Source: Parasponia andersonii (Eukaryota > Streptophyta > Magnoliopsida > Rosales > Cannabaceae). From it: a DNA stretch of 64,000 bases. Below the pieces are notes generated by a model that saw only the letters and a program-made list of their open reading frames with translations, was not told the DNA's origin and did not search any database. Positions 25,260-36,359 of the stretch are shown here, in pieces. Positions within the stretch are counted from its first letter, which is position 1; each line of letters starts with the position of its first letter. The position numbers and the translations under genes are program-made. Where the stretch lies: the NCBI GenBank assembly GCA_002914805.1, contig JXTB01000528.1, positions 1 to 64,000 of the forward strand, in the 5' to 3' direction.

Positions 25260-25633
25260 TTTGGTCGGTTGGAATGAACTTTATAATGAAATCGTCATTA
25301 TTTTATGAGTTATTTAGTTGGATTTTAAAGTATAGAATCATAAATATTCATGATTTTTTTGGAATCTTAATTCCATTACTTGAGAGAATTCTCATTTCTT
25401 TAAAAAATGTAAGAATTAATGAATCCACATTTTAATAAGTTACTTTATAACTCAATTTTCTCTTTTTGTCCTATTAGGATATCTAAAAGTAAGAGTATTT
25501 TAGTTATTATTGTATTTATTTTATTCTATTTCTCTAATTCAACCAAATAATGAAATATTATTTTTATCCTCATTTTAGTTCTAATTCATTATAATTCTCG
25601 TTACCATTCTTATTTCATTCTACTTAACTAAAG
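25260..25633. mobile_element. MITE-like element with degenerate terminal inverted repeats
   Basis: Left end TTGGTCGGTTGGAATGAA; right end, reverse complemented, CTTTAGTTAAGTAGAATGAA. The body is AT-rich, non-coding and contains several GAAT/ATTC pairs. This resembles many plant MITEs that begin with a TTTGGTTGGAATG-like terminus. The superfamily cannot be decided without a target duplication. Confidence 0.4.
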
Positions 25634-26557
25634 ATAGAAAAAGTTTTCAAAATTCAGAAAAATAATTGAAAAAAAATGAAACTTTAACAAGTTCAATTTG
25701 ATATTTCAAAATATATGTAATATTCTATTAAAAGAAAATTAACGAAAACACGCTCATTTTATGATGATTTTTCTATATTATATTATATGGATAAACTGCC
25801 AAAAAAAAAATCTTGAACTTTGAGTATTCTGCAATTTAAATCCTAAAGTTTAGACTTAGCAAAATAATATCTTGAGATTAAGAATTTTTGAAAAATAATT
25901 CCTTAACTGATAAAAGACAATAATATACTTAAATTTAAAGAAAATAATAAGGACTACTCCAGTTTTAATATAAGATGTTATTATTTATTTCATTACTAAA
26001 ATTAGTAAAAAAATCTATATAATGTATTAATTTTTAAAAATTCTTAATTTTAATATATTATTTTATAGAGTCTAAATTTTAAAATTTAAATTATAGATCA
26101 TTCTAATTTTAAGTATTATAAGTATTTTTTGCCGTACATCTTATATTATATCCTATTACTTGGGAAAGAGGAAAAAAGATAATAAGAATATTTTAGTATG
26201 TATCTATCACTTCTCGCGAATGAACATTAAATAGAAATACATTTACTTTGGGTTCTTTTATTAAGTGAATATAAGATGTATTGGTGTAGTTTTGAAGTAG
26301 TTGGACAATCTTTTGGGGGTTAGATGCTGCTAATTGAATAAAGCAGAAAAGAAGAATATCGGCAAGAGAATAGATCACCTAACCCTGCCAGTACATTTTT
26401 TTTGGCAGAACACATGCATATATCAGATTTTAGTGTTTGGCTTATTCATGACAGAAGCATCTGAGTTGCAAGTGTGTAGCCGAGAGAATCTCAGTTGCAA
26501 TTACAGAGAAATATAATGTCGTTCAATATATCATTCTTTATCACATAATACATATCT

Positions 26558-26601
<44 letters not shown>

Positions 26602-27588
26602 CGTGATCAAACGGTGGCTACGATTTCCACATTTCGGTAACTGGAGCCGTACACATGTCTATCTCTCAACTAATTAACTTTTTCATAACAAAAATACTAA
26701 CAAGTAACAAGTATGCACCGCTGGGATAGTGATTAAGTGTGTTTGGCTATTTTCATGAACTGATATATGGAGAAATGAGCGTGGAGTACACAAATCATAG
26801 TATGTCCTACTAAATAATTTTGCAAGTTTTTAGCCGAATGACAGCCATAAGAACTTGATGCTAAGGTTCTTAACTGGTAATTATTATTACTCATTTTTCA
26901 TATAATCTGAAATGCTATGTTAGATGAGAATTGGAATTGTGTAAGTTTCTGTGTCATAATATATGAATATTTTAGCTTATGTAATTAGCCAAAATCAGTC
27001 GCGTTTGCACGGTATGTATGTTAAAAAAAAAAAAAAAAGTACGTATTCTATTTAGGGACAAAAAAAAAAAGGAAAAACAGCCTGTTAATTAATTAACAGA
27101 TAGTGCTAGAGATTGTACTTATTTACCTAGTGCTAGAGATTGTACTTATTTACCACTTTTTTAGTACTATTCATGGGAGCAGTTTTAGTGTCATTCACCA
27201 ATTATATTGTAGAATTTAATTAATTGGTTAAATGAACTTTTTTAGTAATGAATTGATCTTTTCAGGTAAATAAACTTGCTATTTTTTTAGATAAGCAAAA
27301 CAAAAAAAAAATACAATGACTTTTTCTAATATTAAAAGAAAAAAAGAATTCTTCACTCTAAATGAACAGAAATATTTACACACATCAAAACTAATAAGCT
27401 CGATCTTATCCTACATACTAGGAAACAGAAGTCAGAAAACAAAGAGTAAAACAACTCAAACTCTCTAGATTATCTGAAATAAGTTACAACAGAACTTCAA
27501 TTTTTTTAAAAAAAATCCTTTATCCCTGATCAATTATATAAACTTTAGAAAAAGAATCTCACCAAAAACTACAAAGCAAAATAATGGA
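25634..27588. other. Intergenic DNA upstream of the PROPEP gene
   Basis: AT-rich and without a gene. It includes a (TA)n tract at 26560-26599 and a perfect 27-bp tandem duplication at 27100-27153 (tagtgctagagattgtactt...). Sequence next to the TA tract (gcgtgatcaaacggtggc) could be a transposon end, but I find no partner. Confidence 0.5.
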
Positions 27589-27594
27589 AGTCAA
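27589..27594 (-). promoter_or_regulatory. W-box core upstream of the PROPEP gene
   Basis: AGTCAA on the plus strand, which is TTGACT on the minus strand. It lies about 300 bp before the start codon. WRKY factors bind TTGAC(C/T), and PROPEP genes are commonly wound- or pathogen-induced. A single short match can easily be chance. Confidence 0.3.
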
Positions 27595-27758
27595 AAGAGA
27601 GATGAAAGAGTGGTACACACCCTTATAAATAATCTCAATGCATTTAATTTAAGATCAATAAAAGAAATAATTTTTTTTAAAAAATCGCATTTAATATATA
27701 TGTATGTAAATACAAAGTGGCAGGTGTCTTCTGCCAGAGACATTCTGAAACAAAAACG

Positions 27759-27767
27759 AAATAAATA
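27759..27767 (+). promoter_or_regulatory. TATA-like element of the PROPEP gene
   Basis: AAATAAATA, about 125 bp before the ATG and followed by a C/A-rich stretch (ccccgaaccccaaagacc) typical of a plant 5'UTR start. Best candidate in the region, but weak on its own. Confidence 0.35.
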
Positions 27768-27890
27768 CCCCGAACCCCAAAGACCACCGCAGATCAGAGA
27801 AAGGGCTTAGACACAAAAACAAGCAGAAAAAGAAGAAGATATATTTTCGAGAAAAATATAAAGAAAAAAAAAAAGAAAAAAAGGATAAAG

Positions 27891-28330
27891 ATGAAAACTC
27901 AAGAAATGGATGATGAGAATGAGCAAGGAGAACAAGTAAGAGAAGAGAGCAACACTTTGTTTAGTCCTTGCAGCTACTTGTGTAGCCAACTAGTCAAGGC
28001 TTTCTTCAAGTGCTTCGGCTATGATTCACCTTCTCCAACTAAAACTACACCTTCTGATGATCCTAATGATGTTCCATCCGAGACTGAAAAGAAAATCAAT
28101 GTAATACTAATAATCTTCCATCTCTGTTGCTACATGCAATATATATATATATAATGCGTAAGTATTATTTCTTCTTCTTAATTTCTTTCTGTTGAAATTA
28201 ATTTTTGGTAATAATATTAATATTGCAGGAAGAGTACGTATCTACTACACCATTGACATTATCATTGGCTGGAAGGCAGCCACAAAGAAGATCAGGACCA
28301 GTCCGTGGAGGAGGTGGTCAGAACAACTGA
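27891..28330 (+). CDS. PROPEP: Plant elicitor peptide precursor (PROPEP), 2 exons, 103 aa
   Basis: Exon 1 is 27891-28100 (AATCAAT|gtaata) and exon 2 is 28229-28330 (attgcag|GAAGAG to TGA). The intron is phase 0 and the product is 103 residues, within the usual PROPEP size. There is no signal peptide, as in known PROPEPs. Residues 26-45 (SPCSYLCSQLVKAFFKCFG...) match the conserved cysteine-containing amphipathic segment. The middle is acidic and Ser/Pro/Thr-rich. The last exon encodes the active part, ending QRRSGPVRGGGGQNN, which fits the Pep signature (SGxxGxxxN, ending in Asn). In Arabidopsis, Peps are released on damage, partly by metacaspase cleavage after Arg/Lys, and are sensed by the LRR receptor kinases PEPR1/2 with BAK1 as co-receptor to amplify immunity. 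Here the Arg in LAGR|QPQRR is a possible processing point, which is inference. The gene looks intact. Confidence 0.88.
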
Positions 28331-29501
28331 TTTTACTCTTATAATATTCTTGTATACTTAAGAGTTAAATCCCCATCACCATTTGAATATTTGAGCTCTG
28401 AATGTCAAGATTTTAGTTTCTTTGCCTTTGTATATATTTAAGTTTGTCATTCATCGCTTCTTTAATTAATTAGTTGGTTATACGGTCAAAAGACATGCAT
28501 CCATGTCTTTTTTTTCCCCTCAAATCAATGACAATTTTAACAGCTCATATATAGTGAATCCAATTGATCTATAGTCAATGTTCATCTTTTGTGGTTAAAA
28601 TTTGATTCTTTGGTGGAAAATATATATATGTATTGTTTGCAATTTCTTTTTTCTTGTTTCTGGTCTTTTTTTTCAAAAAAAAAAAATTATGGGAGTAAAT
28701 ATTCATCTTCAAAGACTCATTTTGTTATCTTTATTAATGTACACTGAGTTCCAGGGAAAAGATCAGTTATTTCAATTTCTTTTATTAAAAAAAAATTAGA
28801 AGGTACTGGTGAAATTTAGTCAATTAATTATCAGTGTCGTTCTGCCTGATAATTAACAAGGTCTTAGTTATATTTATTTCATATTTATAAACAAAAATAT
28901 ACTCCTTATTATACATGGAACAAATAACTTGTTCTCTTGCTAATGCAGCGTAACAAATGATCCATTGCTTTTCTTCTTCTTTTTTTTTTTTTTCTAATTA
29001 TAGTATACCTTTTCATTAAGGGGTTGGTCGTTAAACTGTGAGATTTAATTTCTCCAAAAATCAAATAAGTTCTCAAATGCCCAGGGCGACATAATCGTTG
29101 CCTAATAATTGGTTCCACTGTATGTAGTTGGCTCCCTAAATTTTGATAATGATGTACCTCTCAATACAAAAAATGAGTATGCTTGATTCCCCATCCCCAC
29201 CGTGCTTTACTTTTGTTGAAAAAATATTTAGGCAAATCTCGGACGTTCTAACTATAAACACACGGAAAGCTCTCTTAAAGTTAACAGCTGCCATTTTTTT
29301 TGTATTTTTTTTTTAAGTAAGTTAATCATTTTTTACTTTTTCTTTAATTTTTTATTTTAAAGAAAACTCATCATACCTGGAAAAATCTTAGTACCAGTAT
29401 TTAGTAAGTTGTCATTTTCGTAAGTAAATGACCACCAAGATGAATTTACTCTTGACATAAATATTGTACAGCAGGAATGAAAGATATATAGGGTACCTGT
29501 T
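28331..29501. other. 3' flank of the PROPEP gene and intergenic DNA
   Basis: The first 200 bases or so are the probable 3'UTR. Beyond this are AT-rich sequence and homopolymer runs, with nothing I can name. Confidence 0.5.
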
Positions 29502-29783
29502 NNNNNNNNNNNNNNNNNNNNNNNNNNNNNNNNNNNNNNNNNNNNNNNNNNNNNNNNNNNNNNNNNNNNNNNNNNNNNNNNNNNNNNNNNNNNNNNNNNN
29601 NNNNNNNNNNNNNNNNNNNNNNNNNNNNNNNNNNNNNNNNNNNNNNNNNNNNNNNNNNNNNNNNNNNNNNNNNNNNNNNNNNNNNNNNNNNNNNNNNNNN
29701 NNNNNNNNNNNNNNNNNNNNNNNNNNNNNNNNNNNNNNNNNNNNNNNNNNNNNNNNNNNNNNNNNNNNNNNNNNNNNNNNNNN
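29502..29783. other. Assembly gap (282 N)
   Basis: Run of N in intergenic DNA. Frames reported across it have no meaning. Confidence 0.99.
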
Positions 29784-30281
29784 TTTCATAATTAATAAAT
29801 GTCAAATGACATTGATTTTGTTCGAGAGATTTGGATAGAAATTTGATCACAAAGGCTATTTGATTAAAGAGAAGTTCCAGCCACATAAAGGAATATAGCA
29901 AATTAATAGTGGAAATGAAAAGAAACAGTCAAGTATTAATGAGATAATTTGACCACTTTCACTCACTTGTTTTGAGTCTGTTACTGGTCTTGTTTTCTTC
30001 TTCCTACTTTCCAAGATGGAACTATTTCGTTCAATAAAAAAACGAGGAAAAGAGGCAAAATTACTGATTATAATATATGTCACCTCAGTGAATGAGCTCG
30101 TCATGTCTCCTCAGTGAATGAGCTCTGGGTAGGTTCAATGCTGTTATCATGTGGGTGCATTTGTTTCTGTCTGCCATTTCTGACCTCCCCAATTCAATTT
30201 ACATCTGTTTCCCAAGACGTCTCTCTGTCTCATTAAATTTTCATTTCCATGTACGGTAAAAGAAAAATAATATATATATAT
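29784..30281. other. Intergenic DNA with a 25-bp tandem duplication
   Basis: CACCTCAGTGAATGAGCTC and ctcctcagtgaatgagctc follow each other near 30080-30125. No gene is seen. Confidence 0.5.
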
Positions 30282-30420
30282 AGCTGCCAGTGTGGTGGAA
30301 ATTTTTTTTTATCGTATTTATTTTTAATTATTGGATTATTAATTTAACCGTAATTTAAGTAATTAAAAAAACAATAATAAAAATAAATGTTTATTATTTA
30401 TTTATTTTTTTATCAGGAAC
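30282..30420. repeat. AT-rich repeat next to a (TA)n tract, related to 48529-48650
   Basis: The stretch TAATTTAAGTAATTAA ... AATAAATGTTTATTATTTA is shared, with changes, with the segment near 48590-48640 (TAATTTAAGTATTTAAG ... AATAAATATTTATTATTTA). Both follow a (TA)n run and a T-rich stretch. Probably two members of one short non-coding element family. Confidence 0.45.
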
Positions 30421-30739
30421 TTTCTAAGCGGTATACACAGTTAGAGACAGAACACATTAAAGGCTTTTGTACTATTATAAAACTATAAGTTAAAAAGGGA
30501 TTTAAACCGAGTTTCACTCTGTATACGCATTTTAAGAGTACAAACTAAGATAACAGTCGTAGCTTTATTTATTTCACTACCCCCAACACGAGCATATATA
30601 TATATATATACATACCTCTGTCGTTTCTACCACCAAGCTTGTTTAGTCAACTATTTCTGACATTTTAACCTTATAGCCCGCGCCAGTTAGAAACCGTTAT
30701 ATTCCTTTCGTATCAATATTCGTGTACAGCAATATATAT

Positions 30740-31195
30740 ATCTCAATCGAATTTGACCTATTGTCAGAAATTTTAATCCGAATTGAGTCCGTTTATAAAT
30801 GAGTTGACCCAACACGACTGATATAACCTATTTATTCAAATAAATCATATTCAGATCAAATGAACCCGACATAACCCGTTAACCGTTTAATCTAAATTAA
30901 CTAAAATATATATTTTTAAAATATTTGGCATATTCATATATATTTTATGACCTTAAGACATTAATATTTACCAAAAATAAATTAAAACCACATAAAATCC
31001 CAATACACATGCATAATAAAATATTAAAAATATACTAATATTTTCAAATAAGTATTACATGGATCATAAACAAGTTAATTCGAAATTAGCGTGTTAACTT
31101 GATTTTGACGCGAACCTGTTTAAGACAAATCCAAACCCGCTAATTCCGTACGGATTTCAAGTCGTATTGTCATGTTTGACCCGTATTGCCGCTCT
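30740..31195. repeat. Degenerate plant repeat with ACCCGTTTA / GACACG motifs
   Basis: Short motifs GACCCAACACGACT, AACCCGACATAACCCGTTA and CAAACCCGCTAATTC resemble a widespread non-autonomous plant repeat built of CGGGT- and TGTCGTGT-type blocks. No ends can be defined and no frame is present. A second, more decayed region of this kind lies at 34480-34850. Confidence 0.4.
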
Positions 31196-31980
31196 TACTT
31201 CAACCCCGACGTGCGCACAAACCTGAAGAATTGCCTAATTTTTTCTCACAACAGTTGAAAAAACTCAAGAATTACTTTAAAGAACTGAAAAATCATGCCT
31301 TTAACAAAAGTCCCGCAAGATAGCAGCTATAGTATATATAAGAACGAAGAATAACTCTAGTTCTGTAAGGATTTTGTCATAGCACCTTTTTTTCAGAACC
31401 ATGCGAACACATTTAGGCCTTCATTCACGTAGGACCCACAGCAAGACCTACATGGGCCTGACTACCAAATTAATATTGTACCTATTGGTGAAAGGCCTGT
31501 GCAAGTGACGTCGTAAACCTTCAAGTAATGTTCCATTTATGAAAGAAAAAGAAAAATGCCGTGATTGAATTAAAGAAGATTGCAACAGCCAACAGAATCT
31601 AGTGTAGTAGGCCTAAACCTTGCTTTGTGAAACCATACCATCATTGGGCCCCAGATAAATGATGCCCACGAAGCATACATGCAGCGCAAAATCCAGTTTC
31701 ATTTGTAACATTTTAGCTTGTTTAGGACCCCAAAAGAAATTCAAGAAACAAGCATGCGTTCGAAAAGCTGGAGATTTTACTTGACGCGCACCAAAAGAAT
31801 ACAAACGTGTCCTAAAATAAAAGTTTCTCATGCTATTTGCAAACATACAACCTAAGCAATCTATAGGATTTCAGAGCCTAACAATTTGAAATGGGAAAAG
31901 CAAAAACCATATTCCAGACTGATAATGAATTAACATTTAAAGAGAGTTATGTACATGATGAAGATCTTGATGTCCCTCTC
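31196..31980. other. Intergenic DNA and 3' flank of the minus-strand gene
   Basis: Less AT-rich than its surroundings but without a convincing exon. The part nearest 32002 is the probable 3'UTR of the minus-strand gene. Confidence 0.45.
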
Positions 31981-32001
31981 CATGAAGCTCCAGCAAGTTT
32001 T

Positions 32002-33555
32002 TCATCTAGCTGCCCACTTCTTTCGATTGGCTAAATAGTCAAGCGCCAATCTAGAAAATCGGGTGATAGTGAAAAACATTTGCCAGAGAGCTCGACCCTT
32101 GACAATACCCTCCCTCACGCCCCTCACGGTACTGGCCAATGGAGGTCCTACCGCCTTAGTTTTCGAATTGGTTACCTCCTGCAATGATGCTAATCAAGTA
32201 AAAATGAGGTAAAATTCATTACTCCAAACCCAGTTGCCAACTCACACTCACAGGAAAAGAACTACTAAAGAGTTAACTAGGAAAGTGGGTAACCTGTAGG
32301 AGTCATGTTTGTCAAGCCACGCAACCTCTCCTCAGCCACTCGGACAGCTCGAGTAGAACTCCTGACTCCTTGTGTAATTTCCTGGCTGAAGAATCAATGA
32401 TATGCATCAGTGAAAAACAAGTTAAACATAAAAGAGCAGTTAGCACAAGAGTACAGAGCTTTGGAAGCCAACCCAAGATCACTAAGCTCCATCGTAAGGT
32501 CACTTATCTCCATCCCAGATAATCTAACAGCAGCCATTGTGTCTGGAAGCTCTTCTCTCATGACATCCATGAGCTTCTCAAGTGATTCAGCTGCTCTCTT
32601 GAACGCCTAAAAGCATTCCACATTGAATTCTTAGTAACAAAGATAACACAAAAACACAGAGCCACCGAATTCTTTCAATGTGCATTCGTTATAATCGTGT
32701 CTACTAATTCGCAATGGACCATAAAGGGAATGATAATACATACAATGCTTCCCTTTCCCCTCCATTCATGTGTTTACATATGCATTTAGAAAACAAATAT
32801 TGGTGAATCTCCCGATTTGTTAAATTAGGAAGGGATAGCTCAATTCGGGTTCCTTCTTGCCATCTCCAAATTCTCTCTCTTAACAATTCGATTAAAAATA
32901 CCGTAATATTCTGAAAAGGGGTAGTGAGAAAAAACTTGTTTAGGAATTCCTAAAGCTACAATCTCAAATATACCAACAATTTCCATATTCATGAGACGAA
33001 GATGAGAAATTTAGAATCAATTGATACCAACCAAGAGCGCGGGGATCGCCGAACAGAAGAGCCAGGACGCAGAAACTGCCACCTACCATAAGCAATCAAA
33101 ACCAGCATTAGCATTTCACCATTGACATAACATAATTTGGGGGGGTTTTCCCTTAACAGATTTCAGAAATTCTCAAAATCTAGCCAAAGTTCGAACTAAA
33201 TCAACAATATCGAAGAAACCTAAAGAGAGAGGAAATAGAAATGAAGTGTTACCGCACAAGCAACGACATTGAGCACGACGACATGGCGGTGCGTGAGGTT
33301 CCACCGAGCGAGCTGGAGCGAAGAAGACGACGATAAGGAGGGAGTTCCCACTGTCGCAGTGAAATGTGACGGAACCGACGGCCCGCCCCCGGCGGAGACG
33401 ACGTACTCTGATTTGACGGAGAAAGAGCTCCGACGCCGGGCAGGTAGGCTGAGATCGTACGGAAAACGGTCGGAGCTGATGTTTCCGGCGAAGGTGTGGT
33501 TGCAGTGGGTGTTGATTGCAGGGTTGGAAACCTGCAATTTCAGAGTAGAGAACAT
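32002..33555 (-). CDS. Probable plastid-targeted membrane protein with a DUF948-like coiled region (5 exons, 255 aa)
   Basis: Minus-strand exons are 33253-33555, 33032-33082, 32473-32606, 32294-32385 and 32002-32189. All introns are GT-AG, phases agree throughout, and the product is 255 residues. The start is Met at 33555 (MFSTLKLQVSNPAINTHC). An upstream in-frame Met at 33663 would force translation of the (CT)16 tract as Arg-Glu repeats and is less likely. Residues 1-85 are rich in Ser, Arg and Thr and poor in acidic residues, as in a chloroplast transit peptide. A hydrophobic span follows at about 91-119 (VVVLNVVACAVAVSASWLF). After it comes an amphipathic region with heptad-like spacing (AFKRAAESLEKLMDVMREEL, GMEISDLTMELSDLG, STRAVRVAEERLRGL), which resembles bacterial DUF948 proteins. 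The C terminus is basic (DYLANRKKWAAR). Function unknown. The gene looks intact. Confidence 0.8.
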
Positions 33556-33557
33556 CG

Positions 33558-33560
<3 letters not shown>

Positions 33561-33592
<32 letters not shown>
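33561..33592. repeat. (CT)16 microsatellite in the probable 5'UTR
   Basis: Sixteen CT units, read as GA on the transcript strand, ending five bases before the start codon of the minus-strand gene. CT/GA tracts are common in plant 5'UTRs and core promoters. Confidence 0.9.
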
Positions 33593-33594
<2 letters not shown>

Positions 33595-33699
33595 GAGACA
33601 CTTTGCAATCTCCGATGTACACAGGATCCAAAGGATTAACGGGCTCAATAACAGTCCTCCCAACTCCTCTTTTGCAAAATAACCTTACCTTCTATCTTA

Positions 33700-34480
33700 T
33701 TTTTCTTTCTATTTTTCTTTCTTTTTTTTTTTTTACTTTTTTTTGGCTGAGCCACAAAATGCCCCGTCCTAGTGTTTCCCTATAAAAATTAATATACCAA
33801 CTGTTAAAATATTTATTCGGACATTTAATTATGACAAGGGAAAAATAGACGTTGCTAAAACAAAGTACCACAAATTCTCGCCAAAAAAAATGACTATTAT
33901 ATAAACATCGATCAAACTTTCTGGAAAACTTTTTTTTTTTTTAAAAAAAAAAAGGAACACGAAAATTAACGGCTGATGGAACACTAACAAAATAAACATA
34001 ATTTCCTAATGGCACGTTTACGTAACAGTAGTAGGAATGAATGAGGGAAAATGAATCGGAACAAGATATATGGGTATGAGATCATTGTTTTGTATTGTTT
34101 ACTTTTTTTTTTTTTTTTTTTGAGCAATTGTATTGTTTACTTAAAATTAGAGGAAAAGGAATCAGAATGTTTTAATTTAATAAATTACCCTTTAAGAAGA
34201 AAGCTCATTAGGAGTTGTTAAGGGTGAATTAATCTCTTAAGCTTTTAATAATAAATAAGAAGAGAAAATCATTACACTAATGCCATTTCCCAGGGAGTTA
34301 GAGGCAGTGGTATTCTTATTCTCTCCCGTCAAATCTACATAGACGCCACGCACACTATTTTATTTAGGGTTAATATTATTAATAGTTTTGAATTATACTT
34401 GTTATATCACTTTATTTTATAAATTTTTAACTTACATAATAATAGGTCTTAAATTATATTATTATTGTATTGTTACAATT
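33700..34480. other. Upstream flank and AT-rich intergenic DNA
   Basis: Long T and A runs (33720-33745, 33930-33950, 34103-34122), no gene. Shared promoter function for the 32-kb gene can be assumed only for the first few hundred bases. Confidence 0.5.
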
Positions 34481-34844
34481 ACAATCGATAATTCGTGTCA
34501 TTTTGTAACTATCTATTTATATCGTGCGGAGTTTATATTACCCATAGGTTATATGTTTAATAAAAATGTCATACATTATAATACTTTTAAACATTATAAT
34601 TATTTGTTTATTTGATTTTTTCATTTCAGTTTTACTTTATTAAGACAAATTATAGCCTATTAGTGTATTATTTTTAATTTTATTTACAAAAAAATTCAAT
34701 AAAAATATTTTCTATGCAGTAATTATTTAATATTTTATAATATTTCAATAAAAAAAAATTAATTAATCGTGTCAATTTTGTGTCAAGCGTGTCAACTAAA
34801 CATGCGAATTTCTAATCGTATTATAGTGTCGTGTTCAAATTGAT
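34481..34844. repeat. Decayed repeat with GTGTCA / TCGTGT motifs
   Basis: TCGTGTCATTTTGTAAC, then TCGTGTCAATTTTGTGTCAA and ATAGTGTCGTGTTC, look like the opposite-strand form of the repeat at 30740-31195. Non-coding. Confidence 0.3.
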
Positions 34845-35250
34845 AGTCCTAGTTGCAACAATGATCGTTTTGCCATAAAATATTAAATATTTAACAGAAA
34901 TAAGTCATTACAGAAAATACGGTTTGGTATCTGTGGTTAATAATGAGATTCTGAATTTTTAACTTACACATTGTATTATTAATACTTATGTAATTATTGC
35001 AGCAATGACCATTTTTTTTTCATCAATTATTAAATTTTTAACAGAAATGAGTCACGTGCAAAGTATATGGTTTAAAAATTATGGCTAAAAACGAGATTAT
35101 GACTCATAAAAGTAAATGATACATAATTATACGCTTTGTCCATAACTATTTTCTGTTAAAAAAATTAACAATTTGTGATAAAATAATCATTACCGGAATA
35201 ATTACATAATTCAAGAACCATTATGTAAATTAAAAATTTAGAGAGCAGAG
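34845..35250. repeat. Repeat with two direct units and one inverted unit
   Basis: GCAACAATGATCGTTTTGCC ... TTAACAGAAATAAGTCA (from 34856) recurs as GCAGCAATGACCATTTTTTT ... TTAACAGAAATGAGTCA (from 34998). The reverse complement of the segment ending near 35205 (GTAATTATTCCGGTAATGAT ... TTAACAG) is a third copy in inverted orientation. Likely a non-autonomous element; ends not determined. Confidence 0.5.
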
Positions 35251-35990
35251 TAATATAATGGTAATAATTCTCGGCGATTGCATGTTATATTTAACCCTTT
35301 CATTTATGTGATTCAATTGGAAATCATTACTCCAAATGTAATTCGCGTTCTTAATACAATAAACATGCCAAGTCGTGTTAAAAGGCTTTTAGCAACAGGG
35401 TTAATTCATAGATCTAATGATTAATCTTATCATCACCTGTACTCTATTAATCTCTATACTTGTTCCATTAACGATTGATTTAATACTGTCTAAGGATTGA
35501 TTTAGTACTGAATTCTTTTTTCTGTTTTATGTGCAAGAGAATTATTGCTTCGAGAAAATGGAATGCTTAAAATTTTCAAAACTCCAAACCCACGAATAAA
35601 AGAGGATTGCACGTTCTCCGATCAGATAAGAAAAATATCTAACTAGAAAATAATGTCATTTCAGATCTCGATCCCGTATTTGTATCTATACACCTTTTGA
35701 AAATGAAAAAATAATAATAAAAAAAACGAAAAACAAATCATATTTACTCTTTAATAACCAATAAAAATGGTGAGTGTCATCCCCTCCACCTTCTTGTTCA
35801 TCTCTCCTCTCTTAATTTTACTGCAAGAGATACGAAGATTGTAATGCTTGTTACCACTCGTACCACACAAGCCGCTAATTTTTGTTTATAAACTAGATGA
35901 TGTGGCTCAATTTGATTAGGGGAACAGAAAGCGAGACATAACTGTGGGACAGGTAATCTTGGTCACTAAACATCTTGAACGGGACAAAGA
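35251..35990. other. Intergenic DNA between the 32-kb gene and RKP
   Basis: No gene is seen. The part closest to 36000 may belong to the RKP 3'UTR. Confidence 0.5.
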
Positions 35991-36359
35991 ACTGAAGTAA
36001 TTTCCTTTTCATTTACATCTCATATTTACAAAATAATGTGCCCTCTAGGCTCTAGCTTCCGCTACAAAATTTTAACCAACCCCAACCAGTCCTCTTCATG
36101 ACTGCATACCCCTTAACCTATAACCTTATTTACATACATATTACTATAATTCTAATAACCAGCAAATAAATTAAATTTTTATTTTTCTCTCGTTTCTTTT
36201 TTCTATTTTCTTTTCCTTCCATTCCCCTTCTATTCCACGGCTTGTTTAACCGATCAGTTCAGATTGAAAAGAAAATAATGAATCTGCCTCTAACCGGCTC
36301 AGAACAGATAACAGGGCATACAAAGAAAAACTAGTAAAAATGTTGTACAAAGCAGTCTT

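Noticed and set aside
29412-29901. Three frames of 124-151 codons
   Set aside because: They consist almost wholly of the N run.
33269-33682. 137-codon plus-strand frame
   Set aside because: Antisense to exon 1 of the five-exon gene; its Leu/Ser repeat is the (CT)16 tract.
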